In this document: piece by piece, positions 8,892 to 15,895 of the stretch
Numbering within the stretch: the first letter of the stretch is position 1
How the letters are laid out: each line of letters starts with the position of its first letter
Assembly (NCBI GenBank): GCA_025352685.1
Contig: JANXSN010000038.1
Span: 27,048 to 91,047, forward strand
DNA: 64,000 bases
Source of the DNA: Sphingomonadales bacterium
Lineage (GTDB): Bacteria; Pseudomonadota; Alphaproteobacteria; Sphingomonadales; Sphingomonadaceae
Reading direction: 5' to 3'
Notes under the pieces: model-generated
The model's database searches: none
What the model saw: only the letters and a program-made list of their open reading frames with translations
What the model was told of the DNA's origin: nothing
Program-made: the position numbers and the translations under genes

Positions 8892-9260
8892 TGCGTGCCA
8901 GAGGGTCGGGCGACCGCCGCCGCGCAAGCGGGGGAGGAAAGTCCGGGCTCCACAGAGTATCGGTGCCGGGTAACACCCGGCTGGGGAAACCCAAGGGAAA
9001 GTGCCACAGAAAACAAACCGCCGTGTCTCGGCGCGGTAAGGGCGAAACGGTGCGGTAAAAGCGCACCGCGGCTTTGGTAACAAGGCTGGCAGGGCAAACC
9101 CCACCGGGAGCAAGATCGAATAGGGACGGCAAATGGGCCTGCTCGGTTCCGTCGTCCGGGTTGATTGCTTGAGGCTATTGGTAACGACAGTCCTAGAGGA
9201 ATGGTCGCCTATCGCCGAAAGGTGAGGACAGAACCCGGCTTACAGACCCTCTGGCACACG
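8892..9260 (+). ncRNA. rnpB: RNase P RNA (bacterial class A)
   Basis: The catalytic RNA that trims tRNA 5' leaders. The conserved core block GAGGAAAGTCCGGGCTCCA occurs near 8934-8952, and the downstream universal elements ACAGAAAACAAACCG, AACAAGGCTGG and CAGAACCCGGCTTACAG are all present in order. Helix P1 is a perfect 13-bp pairing of 8895-8907 with 9245-9257, which sets the ends to within a few bases. It follows the amidase stop by only 6 bases, so its promoter probably lies inside that gene. A short hairpin (9406-9412 with 9419-9425) further downstream lacks a U run. Confidence 0.96.
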
Positions 9261-9443
9261 AGCACGCTCGCGAACGGCACCCGTGTGCGCGGCGGGCGTG
9301 ACATCGACGCGCAGCTTGAAGATCAGCGATTCGGCTTTGCCGTGCGCCTTAATCGAGGCGTCAGGCCTGTCGGCGCTCGAATTAGTTGCGGGTTGGTCTT
9401 CATGGCTGGCGTATCGGCACGCCAGTCCCTAGGTGCACGTCTT

Positions 9444-9977
9444 ATGGTGCGCCGCACAACACGTTCGCTCGACTGGGGTTTCCCGCGATGGCGCGAGTAT
9501 GGGTCGGAAACGGCAGCCACGACCGTCCGAACCTGTGATCGGCACGGCTGCGATGCGGTCGGCGACAAGCCTGCGCCGAAATCGCCAAATAGCCCGGACC
9601 GCTGGTATTTCTGCGAGACTCACGCGGGTGAGTACAACCGCAATTGGGATTACTTCGAAGGCCTTAGTCCTGAAGAAGCCGCGGCCCGTGAGGCCAAGGA
9701 ACGAACCGAAGGCGGTGGTTGGCGTGAGAGTTCGCATCACCAATGGGCCGGTCCCGGCGACGGCACCCGTTCGCGTGACGAGATGCGTGCTCTTGGCGTG
9801 CTGGGTGTTGCGAGCGATTCGAGTTTCGAGGACATCCGCATCGCATGGCGCGGACTTGCAAAAGCTAATCATCCCGATCTGAAACCCGATGATCCTGAGG
9901 CCGTCCAGCGGTTCCGCGAGATTCAGGCCGCGTGGGACGTGCTGCGGGCAGCTGAAGAACGGCGCGTTGTTGAATGA
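9444..9977 (+). CDS. J-domain (DnaJ-like) co-chaperone protein
   Basis: A protein of about 177 residues with a C-terminal J domain (roughly 118-175): EMRALGVLGVASDSSFEDI...WRGLAKANHPDLKPDD, containing the HPD tripeptide that stimulates Hsp70 ATPase. The N-terminal half holds CDRHGCDAVGD and WYFCETHAGEYN, a Cys/His spacing suggesting a small metal site. Its target is unknown. I placed the start at ATG 9444 because the open frame further upstream overlaps RNase P RNA. It overlaps the ferredoxin-like gene by ATGA, so the two are translated together. Confidence 0.82.
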   Translation: MVRRTTRSLDWGFPRWREYGSETAATTVRTCDRHGCDAVGDKPAPKSPNSPDRWYFCETHAGEYNRNWDYFEGLSPEEAAAREAKERTEGGGWRESSHHQWAGPGDGTRSRDEMRALGVLGVASDSSFEDIRIAWRGLAKANHPDLKPDDPEAVQRFREIQAAWDVLRAAEERRVVE

Positions 9978-10246
9978 TCCGGTTCAGCAAGGCCAAGCCA
10001 ACGGCGATCGTGATGGCATGCGAGAAATGTTTCAAGCGCGCCCGGATCAAGGACAAGCTGACCAAGCCGCTTAAACGCGCACTCAAGCCCCACGGGATCA
10101 AAGTCGTTAAAACGCAGTGCCTTGGAGTGTGTCCAAAAGGCGCGGTCGCGCTGCACGACTCGCGACGCCCAAGTCAGTGGGTTATCGTGGACCATTCTAC
10201 GCCCCCCAGCCAACTGAAGGCGTTACTCCTCGAGGCTGTCGGGTAA
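9974..10246 (+). CDS. (2Fe-2S) ferredoxin-like small protein
   Basis: A 90-residue protein of the thioredoxin-like ferredoxin type. Four cysteines are arranged as VMACEKCFKR near residues 16-19 and TQCLGVCPKG near 49-53, the pattern of short (2Fe-2S) ferredoxins. It would carry electrons in the cytoplasm, though the partner is unknown. It is coupled to the J-domain gene by a 4-base overlap, hinting at a shared role in cluster handling; sufE lies close by on the opposite strand. Its 3' end overlaps the convergent secreted-protein gene by about 24 bases. Confidence 0.75.
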   Translation: MIRFSKAKPTAIVMACEKCFKRARIKDKLTKPLKRALKPHGIKVVKTQCLGVCPKGAVALHDSRRPSQWVIVDHSTPPSQLKALLLEAVG

Positions 10247-10555
10247 AGGCGCTTTGCCGGTGAGGGCGCGCGCGAGTTTTGCAGCCGCATCGAAACTGCT
10301 TGTTCCGTCGAGTTCGATCGTATTGTCGACACAGCGCGCCTGCACCGGCTGGCCGTCGAGCGCGACGCTCGCCGTCGGCCCCAGGCGTTTGATCCATGTG
10401 CTCGCCGCGAGCGTCAGTGTCAGCATGACGACTGGGGCGCCCGTCACGCCGGCTATGGCGCGACCATCAAGAAAATCGCTCGGATTCAAGGGCCTGCTCG
10501 CCACGCTGAGCTGAGCAGCAATAACAAGGACAAGGGACAGGCTTATTGGCCGAAT
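10223..10555 (-). CDS. Small secreted hypothetical protein with no standard start codon
   Basis: I do not recognise the family. From GTG 10504 it would give 93 residues (ASRPLNPSDFLDGRAI...), but the frame stays open upstream and encodes RPISLSLVLVIAAQLSVAS, a convincing signal peptide. No ATG, GTG or TTG precedes that segment; the only plausible initiators are ATT at 10555 (giving M-R-P-I-S), ATA 10546 or CTG 10540. Coordinates here assume the ATT. The frame overlaps the sufE stop, suggesting translational coupling to sufE. The mature part has one Cys and no catalytic motif I can name. Confidence 0.55.
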   Translation of the reverse strand: MRPISLSLVLVIAAQLSVASRPLNPSDFLDGRAIAGVTGAPVVMLTLTLAASTWIKRLGPTASVALDGQPVQARCVDNTIELDGTSSFDAAAKLARALTGKAPLPDSLEE

Positions 10556-10965
10556 TCCACCAGATACCGCTCTGCGGTCGAGCGGATCAGTAAAATCATA
10601 TTGGGAATGCCCTGAGTGCGATTGGAGCTGAGCTGGCGGCTGAGATCGAAGGGACCGAGTTCGGCAGTGATGTCAATCGCGGCAACTTGTTGCGGCGTGC
10701 GATCCTGAACGGTTGCCAGAACGAGCGCGATGATGCCCTTGGTAATCGCCGCGTTAGAATCGGCGAGGAAATGAAGCTTGTCACCGTCTCGGGTTGGGTA
10801 AACCCAAACACTGGCTGAACAGCCTTTAACCAAGGTCGCGTCGGTCTTCAGCGCGTCTGGCATGGGCTCGAGGTCGCGACCCAGATCAATCAGCAATCGG
10901 TAACGGTCGTCGGCGTCGAGAAGCTCATAGTCTTCGCGTATGTCAGAGAGCGCGGGAAGGGTCAT
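10543..10965 (-). CDS. sufE: Cysteine desulfuration protein SufE
   Basis: A 140-residue SufE protein that accepts persulfide sulfur from a cysteine desulfurase (SufS) and passes it on for Fe-S cluster assembly. The acceptor Cys is in LVKGCSASVWVYP (near residue 50), and the C-terminal SSNRTQGIPNMILLIR segment is typical. The start is ATG 10965; a TTG directly before it is less likely. No other suf gene is near, so this is a stand-alone copy. The small secreted gene follows with an overlapping frame. Confidence 0.92.
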   Translation of the reverse strand: MTLPALSDIREDYELLDADDRYRLLIDLGRDLEPMPDALKTDATLVKGCSASVWVYPTRDGDKLHFLADSNAAITKGIIALVLATVQDRTPQQVAAIDITAELGPFDLSRQLSSNRTQGIPNMILLIRSTAERYLVEFGQ

Positions 10966-10989
10966 CAACCGCGCTCTAACTGACCTGCA

Positions 10990-11220
10990 TCAAATATCCA
11001 CCCCGGCTGCGATAGCCTCAAGTCGCCGTACCCGCTCCTTTAGATCGGCCACATCGATGCGTTGACCCACCGTCGGAGTGGTGGATGTCATGGCGTTACC
11101 GATCTCCGCGCGCTTGAGGTCGATCCATACCATGAAACCCTTAAGGCCGATCAAGCCGAGCACGGTGCTCGCCGCCAAAGCGGTCATCGCCATGCTGAAA
11201 TAAAGCAGCAGACTGTCCAT
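10990..11220 (-). CDS. Small membrane protein with PspB-like coil (Psp cluster paralogue 1)
   Basis: A 76-residue protein with one N-terminal membrane segment (YFSMAMTALAASTVLGLIGL) and a C-terminal amphipathic stretch ADLKERVRRLEAIAAGVD. That tail matches the tails of the upstream small proteins and of PspB (L-x-x-R-V-x-x-L/I-E). The start is ATG 11220 behind AGGAG; upstream GTG 11238 overlaps the preceding stop. It is probably the last gene of the psp operon. A role in sensing or anchoring PspA at the inner membrane is inferred from context only. Confidence 0.72.
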   Translation of the reverse strand: MDSLLLYFSMAMTALAASTVLGLIGLKGFMVWIDLKRAEIGNAMTSTTPTVGQRIDVADLKERVRRLEAIAAGVDI

Positions 11221-11234
11221 TGTCATTGCTCCTG

Positions 11235-11480
11235 TCACCGCAGCTTCTCGATCTCGCGATCGAGCAGGCGTGCGCCATTGTCGTCAGTGGCCAGTCGCTC
11301 GAGAACGGCAATGCGCTCTTTCAACTGGGTAATTTCTTGCTTCATCCGGCCCGCCTCAGGATCCGGGCGGTAGATTACTTCGTTCCCATTGCGGTCCTTG
11401 GTGACGCCATAGCGGGCTTTCAGCACGCTCGAGACCATCACGATGCCTACAATCAGAACAACCATTTCGAACGGGTTCAT
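11235..11480 (-). CDS. Small membrane protein with PspB-like coil (Psp cluster paralogue 2)
   Basis: An 81-residue protein: N-terminal membrane helix FEMVVLIVGIVMVSSVL, a short polar link with YRPDPEAG, then a coil EITQLKERIAVLERLATDD followed by DREIEKLR. The repeat of L-K-E-R-hydrophobic-x-x-L-E-R-hydrophobic-A-T-D with a later EI-x-x-LR is shared with its neighbours and with PspC. The start is ATG 11480 after GGGAG; GTG 11489 is an alternative. No enzyme motif is visible. Confidence 0.75.
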   Translation of the reverse strand: MNPFEMVVLIVGIVMVSSVLKARYGVTKDRNGNEVIYRPDPEAGRMKQEITQLKERIAVLERLATDDNGARLLDREIEKLR

Positions 11481-11524
11481 CGGTTGCACTCCCTTAGAAA
11501 CATATCGCTATTTAAAGTGTTCGA

Positions 11525-11782
11525 CTAGTTGAGTGGATTGTCGCGCAACGCATCGATCTCTTCGGAAAGTTCCACTCCTTTGTCCGTGGCGATTCTCTCG
11601 AGAACGCGGACACGTTGTTCAAGCCGTTCAGTATGCGCAGCGTATTGGGCAGCTTTTTCGGCCGTCATGGCAGACTGTTGTTCGAGTTGGCGTTCCTTCA
11701 CACGGATCCACATTTTGAAGGGCGCGATGCCGATCGCGGCCAAAGGGATAAGAACCCAGATCCAGCTTGCAATGTCGTTCAC
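11525..11782 (-). CDS. Small membrane protein with PspB-like coil (Psp cluster paralogue 3)
   Basis: An 85-residue protein starting at GTG 11782. Residues 5-27 form a membrane segment (SWIWVLIPLAAIGIAPF); WIRVKERQLEQQ then leads into a long coil ending HTERLEQRVRVLERIATDK, then LSEEIDALRDNPLN. Its end nearly repeats that of the adjacent gene (EIELLRSNPAN), so the two are evident duplicates. It has PspB topology: a membrane anchor and a cytoplasmic leucine-zipper-like tail. Confidence 0.76.
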   Translation of the reverse strand: MNDIASWIWVLIPLAAIGIAPFKMWIRVKERQLEQQSAMTAEKAAQYAAHTERLEQRVRVLERIATDKGVELSEEIDALRDNPLN

Positions 11783-11793
11783 AGCGGTTCGTC

Positions 11794-11967
11794 CTAGTTG
11801 GCGGGATTCGAGCGCAAAAGCTCGATTTCGCGGGTCAATCCATGCGCTTCGTCAGTCACGATGCGCTCAACATTGGCAAGGCGGTCTTTGATCGAGCCGA
11901 GTTCGGCGCGGAGCTGCGCGTTCTCTTGGCTGAGCAATTTGACGCGCTCCACCGTCTCCTCATTCAT
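11794..11967 (-). CDS. PspB-like coil protein lacking its membrane anchor (3' half of a split gene?)
   Basis: A 57-residue frame that is entirely coil: VKLLSQENAQLRAELG, then IKDRLANVERIVTDE, then TREIELLRSNPAN. It has no membrane segment, unlike its paralogues. Its ATG overlaps the stop of the preceding 50-residue membrane frame (ATGA). Adding one C to a run of four C bases just upstream would fuse the two frames into one protein of about 107 residues with the family's usual plan. It may therefore be half of a broken or frameshifted gene, or a genuinely separated coupled gene. Confidence 0.68.
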   Translation of the reverse strand: MNEETVERVKLLSQENAQLRAELGSIKDRLANVERIVTDEAHGLTREIELLRSNPAN

Positions 11968-12116
11968 CTGGGGTAGATCGCCTGGCCCCAGCTGCCGTCA
12001 AGAGGATAGCCGTTCTTGACACGCAGCCAGGTCGTCACGACCCATCCAGCGACTCCCACCGAAGAGATGATGGCAATGGCGGGGAAAAAACCTCTGAGAA
12101 AAAATAGATTGTCCAT
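11964..12116 (-). CDS. Small membrane protein (5' half of a split PspB-like gene?)
   Basis: A 50-residue frame starting MDNLFFLRGFFPAIAIIS, with one strong membrane helix running to VVTTWLRVKNGYPLD and ending AIYPR. It has the anchor of the Psp-cluster family but no coil; the coil lies in the next frame, joined by an ATGA overlap. TTWLRVKNG here corresponds to MWIRVKERQ in the neighbouring paralogue. It starts 13 bases after the pspC stop. See the separate finding on the possible frameshift. Confidence 0.66.
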   Translation of the reverse strand: MDNLFFLRGFFPAIAIISSVGVAGWVVTTWLRVKNGYPLDGSWGQAIYPR

Positions 12117-12129
12117 GCGATGTTCCTCT

Positions 12130-12507
12130 TCAGCGCAAGCTGTCGATCTCGTTGGCGAGGCTCGAGTTGCGACTGGTGTAATAGGTTTCAACTTCGGCAA
12201 GGCGACGATCGAGATCACGAAACTTGGCGCGTACGTCACGCGTCGAACGCGACGGCGATTGGCGGACGCCTTGCCAGAACTTGGCATCATCGGAGTTTTC
12301 GTAAAGTCCCACCGGCTTGGGCGGCGCCATCCACGCAATGATCAGATAAACCACCAACAAGGCTCCTGACCCAAAAATCGTCCCAAGCACCGTGACGATT
12401 CGCACAACGGTCAGGTCAATTCCGGTGTAGTCGGCGATGCCGGCACAAACACCCAGCCATTTGGCGTTGGCTTTGTCGAGGTAGAAGGACGTGCGACGTG
12501 CAGACAT
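12130..12507 (-). CDS. pspC: Phage shock protein PspC
   Basis: A 125-residue inner-membrane protein. The PspC domain opens with FYLDKANAKWLGVCAGIADYTGIDLTVVR and is followed by a membrane helix (VLGTIFGSGALLVVYLIIAWM). Its C-terminal tail, DLDRRLAEVETYYTSRNSSLANEIDSLR, has the same coil motif as PspB and the small proteins downstream. In enterobacteria PspC and PspB sense membrane damage and recruit PspA. The length is similar to E. coli PspC (119). ATG 12507 has AGGAG just upstream. Confidence 0.9.
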   Translation of the reverse strand: MSARRTSFYLDKANAKWLGVCAGIADYTGIDLTVVRIVTVLGTIFGSGALLVVYLIIAWMAPPKPVGLYENSDDAKFWQGVRQSPSRSTRDVRAKFRDLDRRLAEVETYYTSRNSSLANEIDSLR

Positions 12508-12531
12508 TGCAAATCTCCTGAGAACGGCGAT

Positions 12532-12762
12532 TCAGCCGTTTTTCCAATTGGGGTTTTCAGCGGTCATGATCCGTTCGATCGTGATGACGCGTTCTTCGAG
12601 GCGTCGTGCGGTGTCGTTCAGATCGTCGAGCAAATTCTCGTCATCGACGGTGAGTGTCTTGGCTTGCTTCCACTTCGTCGTGTAATGAAGAAATAACCAG
12701 GGCATCCCGACGAAAATGGCCAGGATCGCCGACAGCGGAATGAGGGCTTCGAGCGCACCCAT
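12532..12762 (-). CDS. pspB: Phage shock protein PspB
   Basis: A 76-residue membrane protein (E. coli PspB is 74). The N-terminal helix is LIPLSAILAIFVGMPWLFLHY; a basic stretch TTKWKQAK follows, and then the PspB coil with ENLLDDLNDTARRLEERVITIERIM. It acts with PspC at the inner membrane to relieve PspA inhibition of PspF. It begins one base after the pspA stop. It is the likely ancestor of the downstream paralogues. Confidence 0.87.
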   Translation of the reverse strand: MGALEALIPLSAILAIFVGMPWLFLHYTTKWKQAKTLTVDDENLLDDLNDTARRLEERVITIERIMTAENPNWKNG

Positions 12763-12763
12763 A

Positions 12764-13432
12764 TCAGTTAGCCCTTCCTGCGGCCTTGGCCTTCAGAGCC
12801 TCAAGCGCAGCATCGACCTTTTCCGACGATTGAAGCTCGGCGATCTCTTCTTCGAGCGTTTTGGGCGCACCCATAGCGAGCGCGTCGGCGCGGCCTTCCG
12901 CAAGATCGGCGCGCTTTTCGAGGACATCGAACCGCGAGAACGCATCCTGCACGCGGTCGCCTGAATAGGCTTCGCGGACACGGATCCGGTTGTGTGCCGT
13001 TTCCATGCGGGTCGCGATGGCTGACTGGCGGGCACGGGCATCGCGCAGCTTCGACTGAAGCTTGGCGATGTCGGCCTCGGATGCTTTCAGAGCATCGTCA
13101 AGGACGGCGATTTCAGCATCAAGCCGTTCAGCCATGTCGGTGGCTTTCTGCCGCTCGACAAGAGCCGCCTTGGCAAGGTCTTCGCGACCTTTCGAAAGAG
13201 CAAGCTCGGCCTTTTCTTCCCAACTGCTTTCAAGCGCACCGAGCTTGCCGATATGACGCCGCATTTCCTTTTGATCGGCGATGGTCCGGGCAGCGGTGGC
13301 GCGAACTTCTACGAGTGTTTCCTCCATTTCGAGGATGATCATACGGATCATCTTGGCCGGGTCTTCCGCCTTGTCGAGCAAGTCGGTGAAGTTGGCGGCG
13401 ACGATGTCGCGGGTGCGGGAAAAGATACCCAT
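12764..13432 (-). CDS. pspA: Phage shock protein PspA (ESCRT-III-like)
   Basis: A 222-residue almost wholly alpha-helical protein, exactly the E. coli length. It opens with MGIFSRTRDIVAANFTDLLDKAEDPAKMIR, the amphipathic membrane-binding helix and first coil of PspA/IM30. Long coils follow to EEIAELQSSEKVDAALEALK. It would bind and inhibit PspF in the resting cell and form membrane-repair assemblies under stress. I use ATG 13432; an open frame extends 11 codons further, but MGIF is the family start. The TonB-like gene lies upstream on the same strand. Confidence 0.93.
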   Translation of the reverse strand: MGIFSRTRDIVAANFTDLLDKAEDPAKMIRMIILEMEETLVEVRATAARTIADQKEMRRHIGKLGALESSWEEKAELALSKGREDLAKAALVERQKATDMAERLDAEIAVLDDALKASEADIAKLQSKLRDARARQSAIATRMETAHNRIRVREAYSGDRVQDAFSRFDVLEKRADLAEGRADALAMGAPKTLEEEIAELQSSEKVDAALEALKAKAAGRAN

Positions 13433-13469
13433 GATGGAAACGGCCTTTCTGTTACTAAACAACATTCTA

Positions 13470-13514
13470 CCGGAGCGGGCGGGGGCTTGCCAGGGAAGGG
13501 CGTACCCGCTCCGG
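13470..13514 (-). other. Inverted repeat between the TonB-like gene and pspA
   Basis: A perfect 10-bp inverted repeat, CCGGAGCGGG (13470-13479) with CCCGCTCCGG (13505-13514), encloses a GC-rich 25-base loop. It lies in the 93-base gap before pspA. Read on the minus strand it would form a strong stem with no U run, so it may be a pause, a processing site or a partial terminator that sets pspA levels against the upstream gene. Confidence 0.6.
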
Positions 13515-13525
13515 AATTTACCCGC

Positions 13526-13990
13526 TCACCCTGCGTTGGGTGCGGGGTTCTGTGCCGCCATGGCTTCGCCCTTGGCGTTGACGTAGTGGTTGACCAACGC
13601 GGTGGTCTCTGACTTGGTGGGCCGCGATGCATGGCCAAAGGTCAGGACAACAGCGACCGTTCGCGCGTCGTCGCCGTTGGGGTAGCTAACCGACTTTGCT
13701 GTCGACAGGGCCGCACGGTCGAGCACGGCATGGCCGCTCGATCCCGCCACCTGGGCACTCAGCACCTTGCCGCTCGCATCGATGCGAACCGCGATCGTTG
13801 CAACGCCGGTATCGCTGGTCGGCGCCCACGCTTGGTTTTTCAGCTGGGCTTCGACATTGTCCACAAAGCTGCTTTGGGTCGTGGCAGCCTGGGAAGCCTG
13901 GGGGATAGCGAAAACGAGCGCGGTACCGATCATCGATGCCGCAAAGGCAGTGGCGGTTACACGGAACTTGGGGGCAGATGTGACGAACAT
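13526..13990 (-). CDS. TonB C-terminal-like periplasmic protein
   Basis: A 154-residue exported protein. A signal peptide (residues 1-35, ending IPQASQAA) precedes a TonB-type C-terminal fold: QSSFVDNVEAQLKNQAWAP, then ATIAVRIDASGKVLSAQVAGSSGHAVLDRAAL, the hallmark of TonB/TolA-like domains. There is no cytoplasmic or TM anchor of classical TonB, so it is probably free in the periplasm. ATG 13990 has AGGAG upstream. It is the first gene behind the sigma-54 site and so is likely made under envelope stress with pspA. Its function is not known. Confidence 0.78.
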   Translation of the reverse strand: MFVTSAPKFRVTATAFAASMIGTALVFAIPQASQAATTQSSFVDNVEAQLKNQAWAPTSDTGVATIAVRIDASGKVLSAQVAGSSGHAVLDRAALSTAKSVSYPNGDDARTVAVVLTFGHASRPTKSETTALVNHYVNAKGEAMAAQNPAPNAG

Positions 13991-14056
13991 GGCGTTAACT
14001 CCTGAAACCTGTTTTTGTCTGTTGTTCCGTCGCGGGCGGCGGGACATGAACAGTTT

Positions 14057-14073
14057 TGCAGAAACCGTGCCAA
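14057..14073 (-). promoter_or_regulatory. Sigma-54 promoter of the psp operon
   Basis: On the minus strand the sequence reads TTGGCACGGTTTCTGCA, with the invariant GG and GC dinucleotides exactly 10 bases apart, as needed for the -24/-12 elements of sigma-54. Transcription should begin near 14046, about 55 bases before the TonB-like start. The PspF gene, a sigma-54 activator, starts about 90 bases away on the other strand, so PspF binding sites are expected between 14074 and 14160. Confidence 0.82.
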
Positions 14074-14161
14074 CTGATAGAATGGCGAAAAACAGCCATA
14101 TTCGGAAAGTGTAACTAAAAACGATTTGCTAATAGTAAGTAATAAGCGCTAACTATCGGTA

Positions 14162-15211
14162 ATGGATAGGGGCAGTCAGGTTGTCGGCGAGTCATTCGCC
14201 TTTCTCGATTCGATTGAGCGCGCCAGCCGCGCTGCGGCGCTCAATCGTCCGGTTCTGGTTGTCGGCGAACGAGGTACAGGCAAAGAGCTTGTTGCCGAGC
14301 GCTTGCATCGCTTGAGCCCTCGTTGGGCGGCGCCCCTGATTGTCATGAACTGTGCAGCACTAGCCGAGACGCTGATTGAGGCTGAGCTCTTCGGGCACGA
14401 AGCGGGCGCTTTTACGGGTGCCACAAGGGCGCGCGAAGGGCGATTTGAGGAAGCCGATGGTGGCACGTTGTTTCTTGATGAGTTGGCCACCCTTTCCGCC
14501 GGTGCTCAAGAGCGACTTCTCCGCGCAGTCGAATACGGCGAGGTTACCCGGATCGGGTCCAATAAACCGCTGCGTGTCGATGTTCGAATCGTTGCCGCCA
14601 CGAACGAAAATTTGCCCTCGCTGGTCGATAAAGGCCGGTTCCGCGCCGATTTGCTGGATCGGTTGGCGTTTGAGGTTGTAACCTTGCCGCCGCTTCGCGC
14701 GCGTACCGGTGACGTGCCTGTACTAACCAATCATTTCGGGCGACGAATGGCATCAGAACTTGAATGGCGTCAATGGCCTGGATTTTCGCCTGGTGTCATG
14801 GAAGTGCTCGAACGTTACGACTGGCCGGGTAACGTCCGTGAACTGCGTAATACGGTCGAGCGCGCGGTCTATCGCTGGCAGGACGAGGATCGACCGATCG
14901 ATGCGGTCGATTTCGACCCCTTCCTATCGCCGTGGATGCCAAAAATGTTGACCACGGCCAGTTCGCCGATATTGGACGAGCAGCGTGGTACGGCTGAGCC
15001 TGTCGTTGCGCGACAGAACACCGCCCAAGTCCGGGATCTGCGCGCTGCGGTCAGCGCCTATGAGCGTGATATTATCGATCAAGCGCTGAAACGGTGCCGC
15101 TATAACCAGCGTGCCGCTGCCAAGACCATCGGGTTAAGCTATGATCAGATTCGCCACGCAATGAAGCGTCTCGGACTGTTCGAACACGATGTCAGTGAAA
15201 AACCTGCTTGA
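14162..15211 (+). CDS. pspF: Sigma-54-dependent activator PspF
   Basis: A 349-residue AAA+ enhancer-binding protein without an N-terminal sensing domain, as in PspF (325 in E. coli). Motifs: Walker A GERGTGKELVAE, the sigma-54 contact loop GAFTGATRAR, Walker B GGTLFLDE, and a C-terminal Fis-type helix-turn-helix (YNQRAAAKTIGLSYDQIRHAMKRL). PspA would hold it inactive until stress. Its divergent position beside the sigma-54 promoter matches the enterobacterial layout. About 50 extra residues lie between the AAA+ and DNA-binding parts. Confidence 0.92.
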   Translation: MDRGSQVVGESFAFLDSIERASRAAALNRPVLVVGERGTGKELVAERLHRLSPRWAAPLIVMNCAALAETLIEAELFGHEAGAFTGATRAREGRFEEADGGTLFLDELATLSAGAQERLLRAVEYGEVTRIGSNKPLRVDVRIVAATNENLPSLVDKGRFRADLLDRLAFEVVTLPPLRARTGDVPVLTNHFGRRMASELEWRQWPGFSPGVMEVLERYDWPGNVRELRNTVERAVYRWQDEDRPIDAVDFDPFLSPWMPKMLTTASSPILDEQRGTAEPVVARQNTAQVRDLRAAVSAYERDIIDQALKRCRYNQRAAAKTIGLSYDQIRHAMKRLGLFEHDVSEKPA

Positions 15212-15274
15212 GCAATGCGACCGAACGTCGCTTCGAACGTTGAACGTTTAAATCCCGTTGAGGAACCTTTGCCG

Positions 15275-15895
15275 ATGCCCTTTGTCCTTCCGCCGTTGCC
15301 CTATCCCCGCGATGCGCTCGCGCCACATATGTCGGGCGAGACGCTCGATTTCCATCATGGCAAGCATCATCAGGCCTATGTGACCAAGACGAACGAAATT
15401 GTAGCGGCGAAGGGGTTGGGCGGCATGTCGCTGGTCGACCTGATTACGCACCATACGGCCCCGGGTGATAAACAGCTCTTCAACCAGACGGCTCAGGTTT
15501 GGAACCACAGCTTCTTTTGGCAGTGCCTGTCGCCGACCAAACACTCACCATCTGGAAAACTGGCAGAACTTATCGTTCGCGATTTCGGATCGACCGATGC
15601 GCTGGTTAAGAAACTTGCAGCCGAAGCTGTTGCGCATTTTGCAAGCGGATGGGCGTGGCTCGTGCTTGACGAGGAGACGTTGAAGGTTACGTCGTTTCAC
15701 GACGCCGACACGCCCATCGCGCACAACGTTGCGCCGCTGTTGACGCTCGATGTGTGGGAGCACGCCTATTACATCGACTATCGCAATGCGCGGCCCAAGT
15801 TTGCCGAAGAGGTGCTCTCAAACATAGTGAACTGGGACTTTGTCGCGCAAAACCTAGACGGAAAGGGCGCCTCGCGGGCCGACCAGCAAGGTTAG
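15275..15895 (+). CDS. sodB: Superoxide dismutase (Fe type)
   Basis: A 206-residue cytoplasmic superoxide dismutase. Metal ligands lie in the N-terminal HHGKHHQAYV block, in QVWNHSFFWQCL, and in the C-terminal signature DVWEHAYYIDYRN. ATG 15275 is preceded by GAGGAA and begins MPFVLPPLPYP, the classic start; the frame extends 20 codons further upstream without a good start. Fe rather than Mn is suggested by the family resemblance but not proven. It converges on ispZ and their ends overlap by 4 bases. Confidence 0.93.
   Translation: MPFVLPPLPYPRDALAPHMSGETLDFHHGKHHQAYVTKTNEIVAAKGLGGMSLVDLITHHTAPGDKQLFNQTAQVWNHSFFWQCLSPTKHSPSGKLAELIVRDFGSTDALVKKLAAEAVAHFASGWAWLVLDEETLKVTSFHDADTPIAHNVAPLLTLDVWEHAYYIDYRNARPKFAEEVLSNIVNWDFVAQNLDGKGASRADQQG

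Noticed and set aside
9165..9443. Upstream extension of the J-domain gene
   Set aside because: The extra 93 codons overlap the conserved 3' part of RNase P RNA, and ATG 9444 gives a compact protein.
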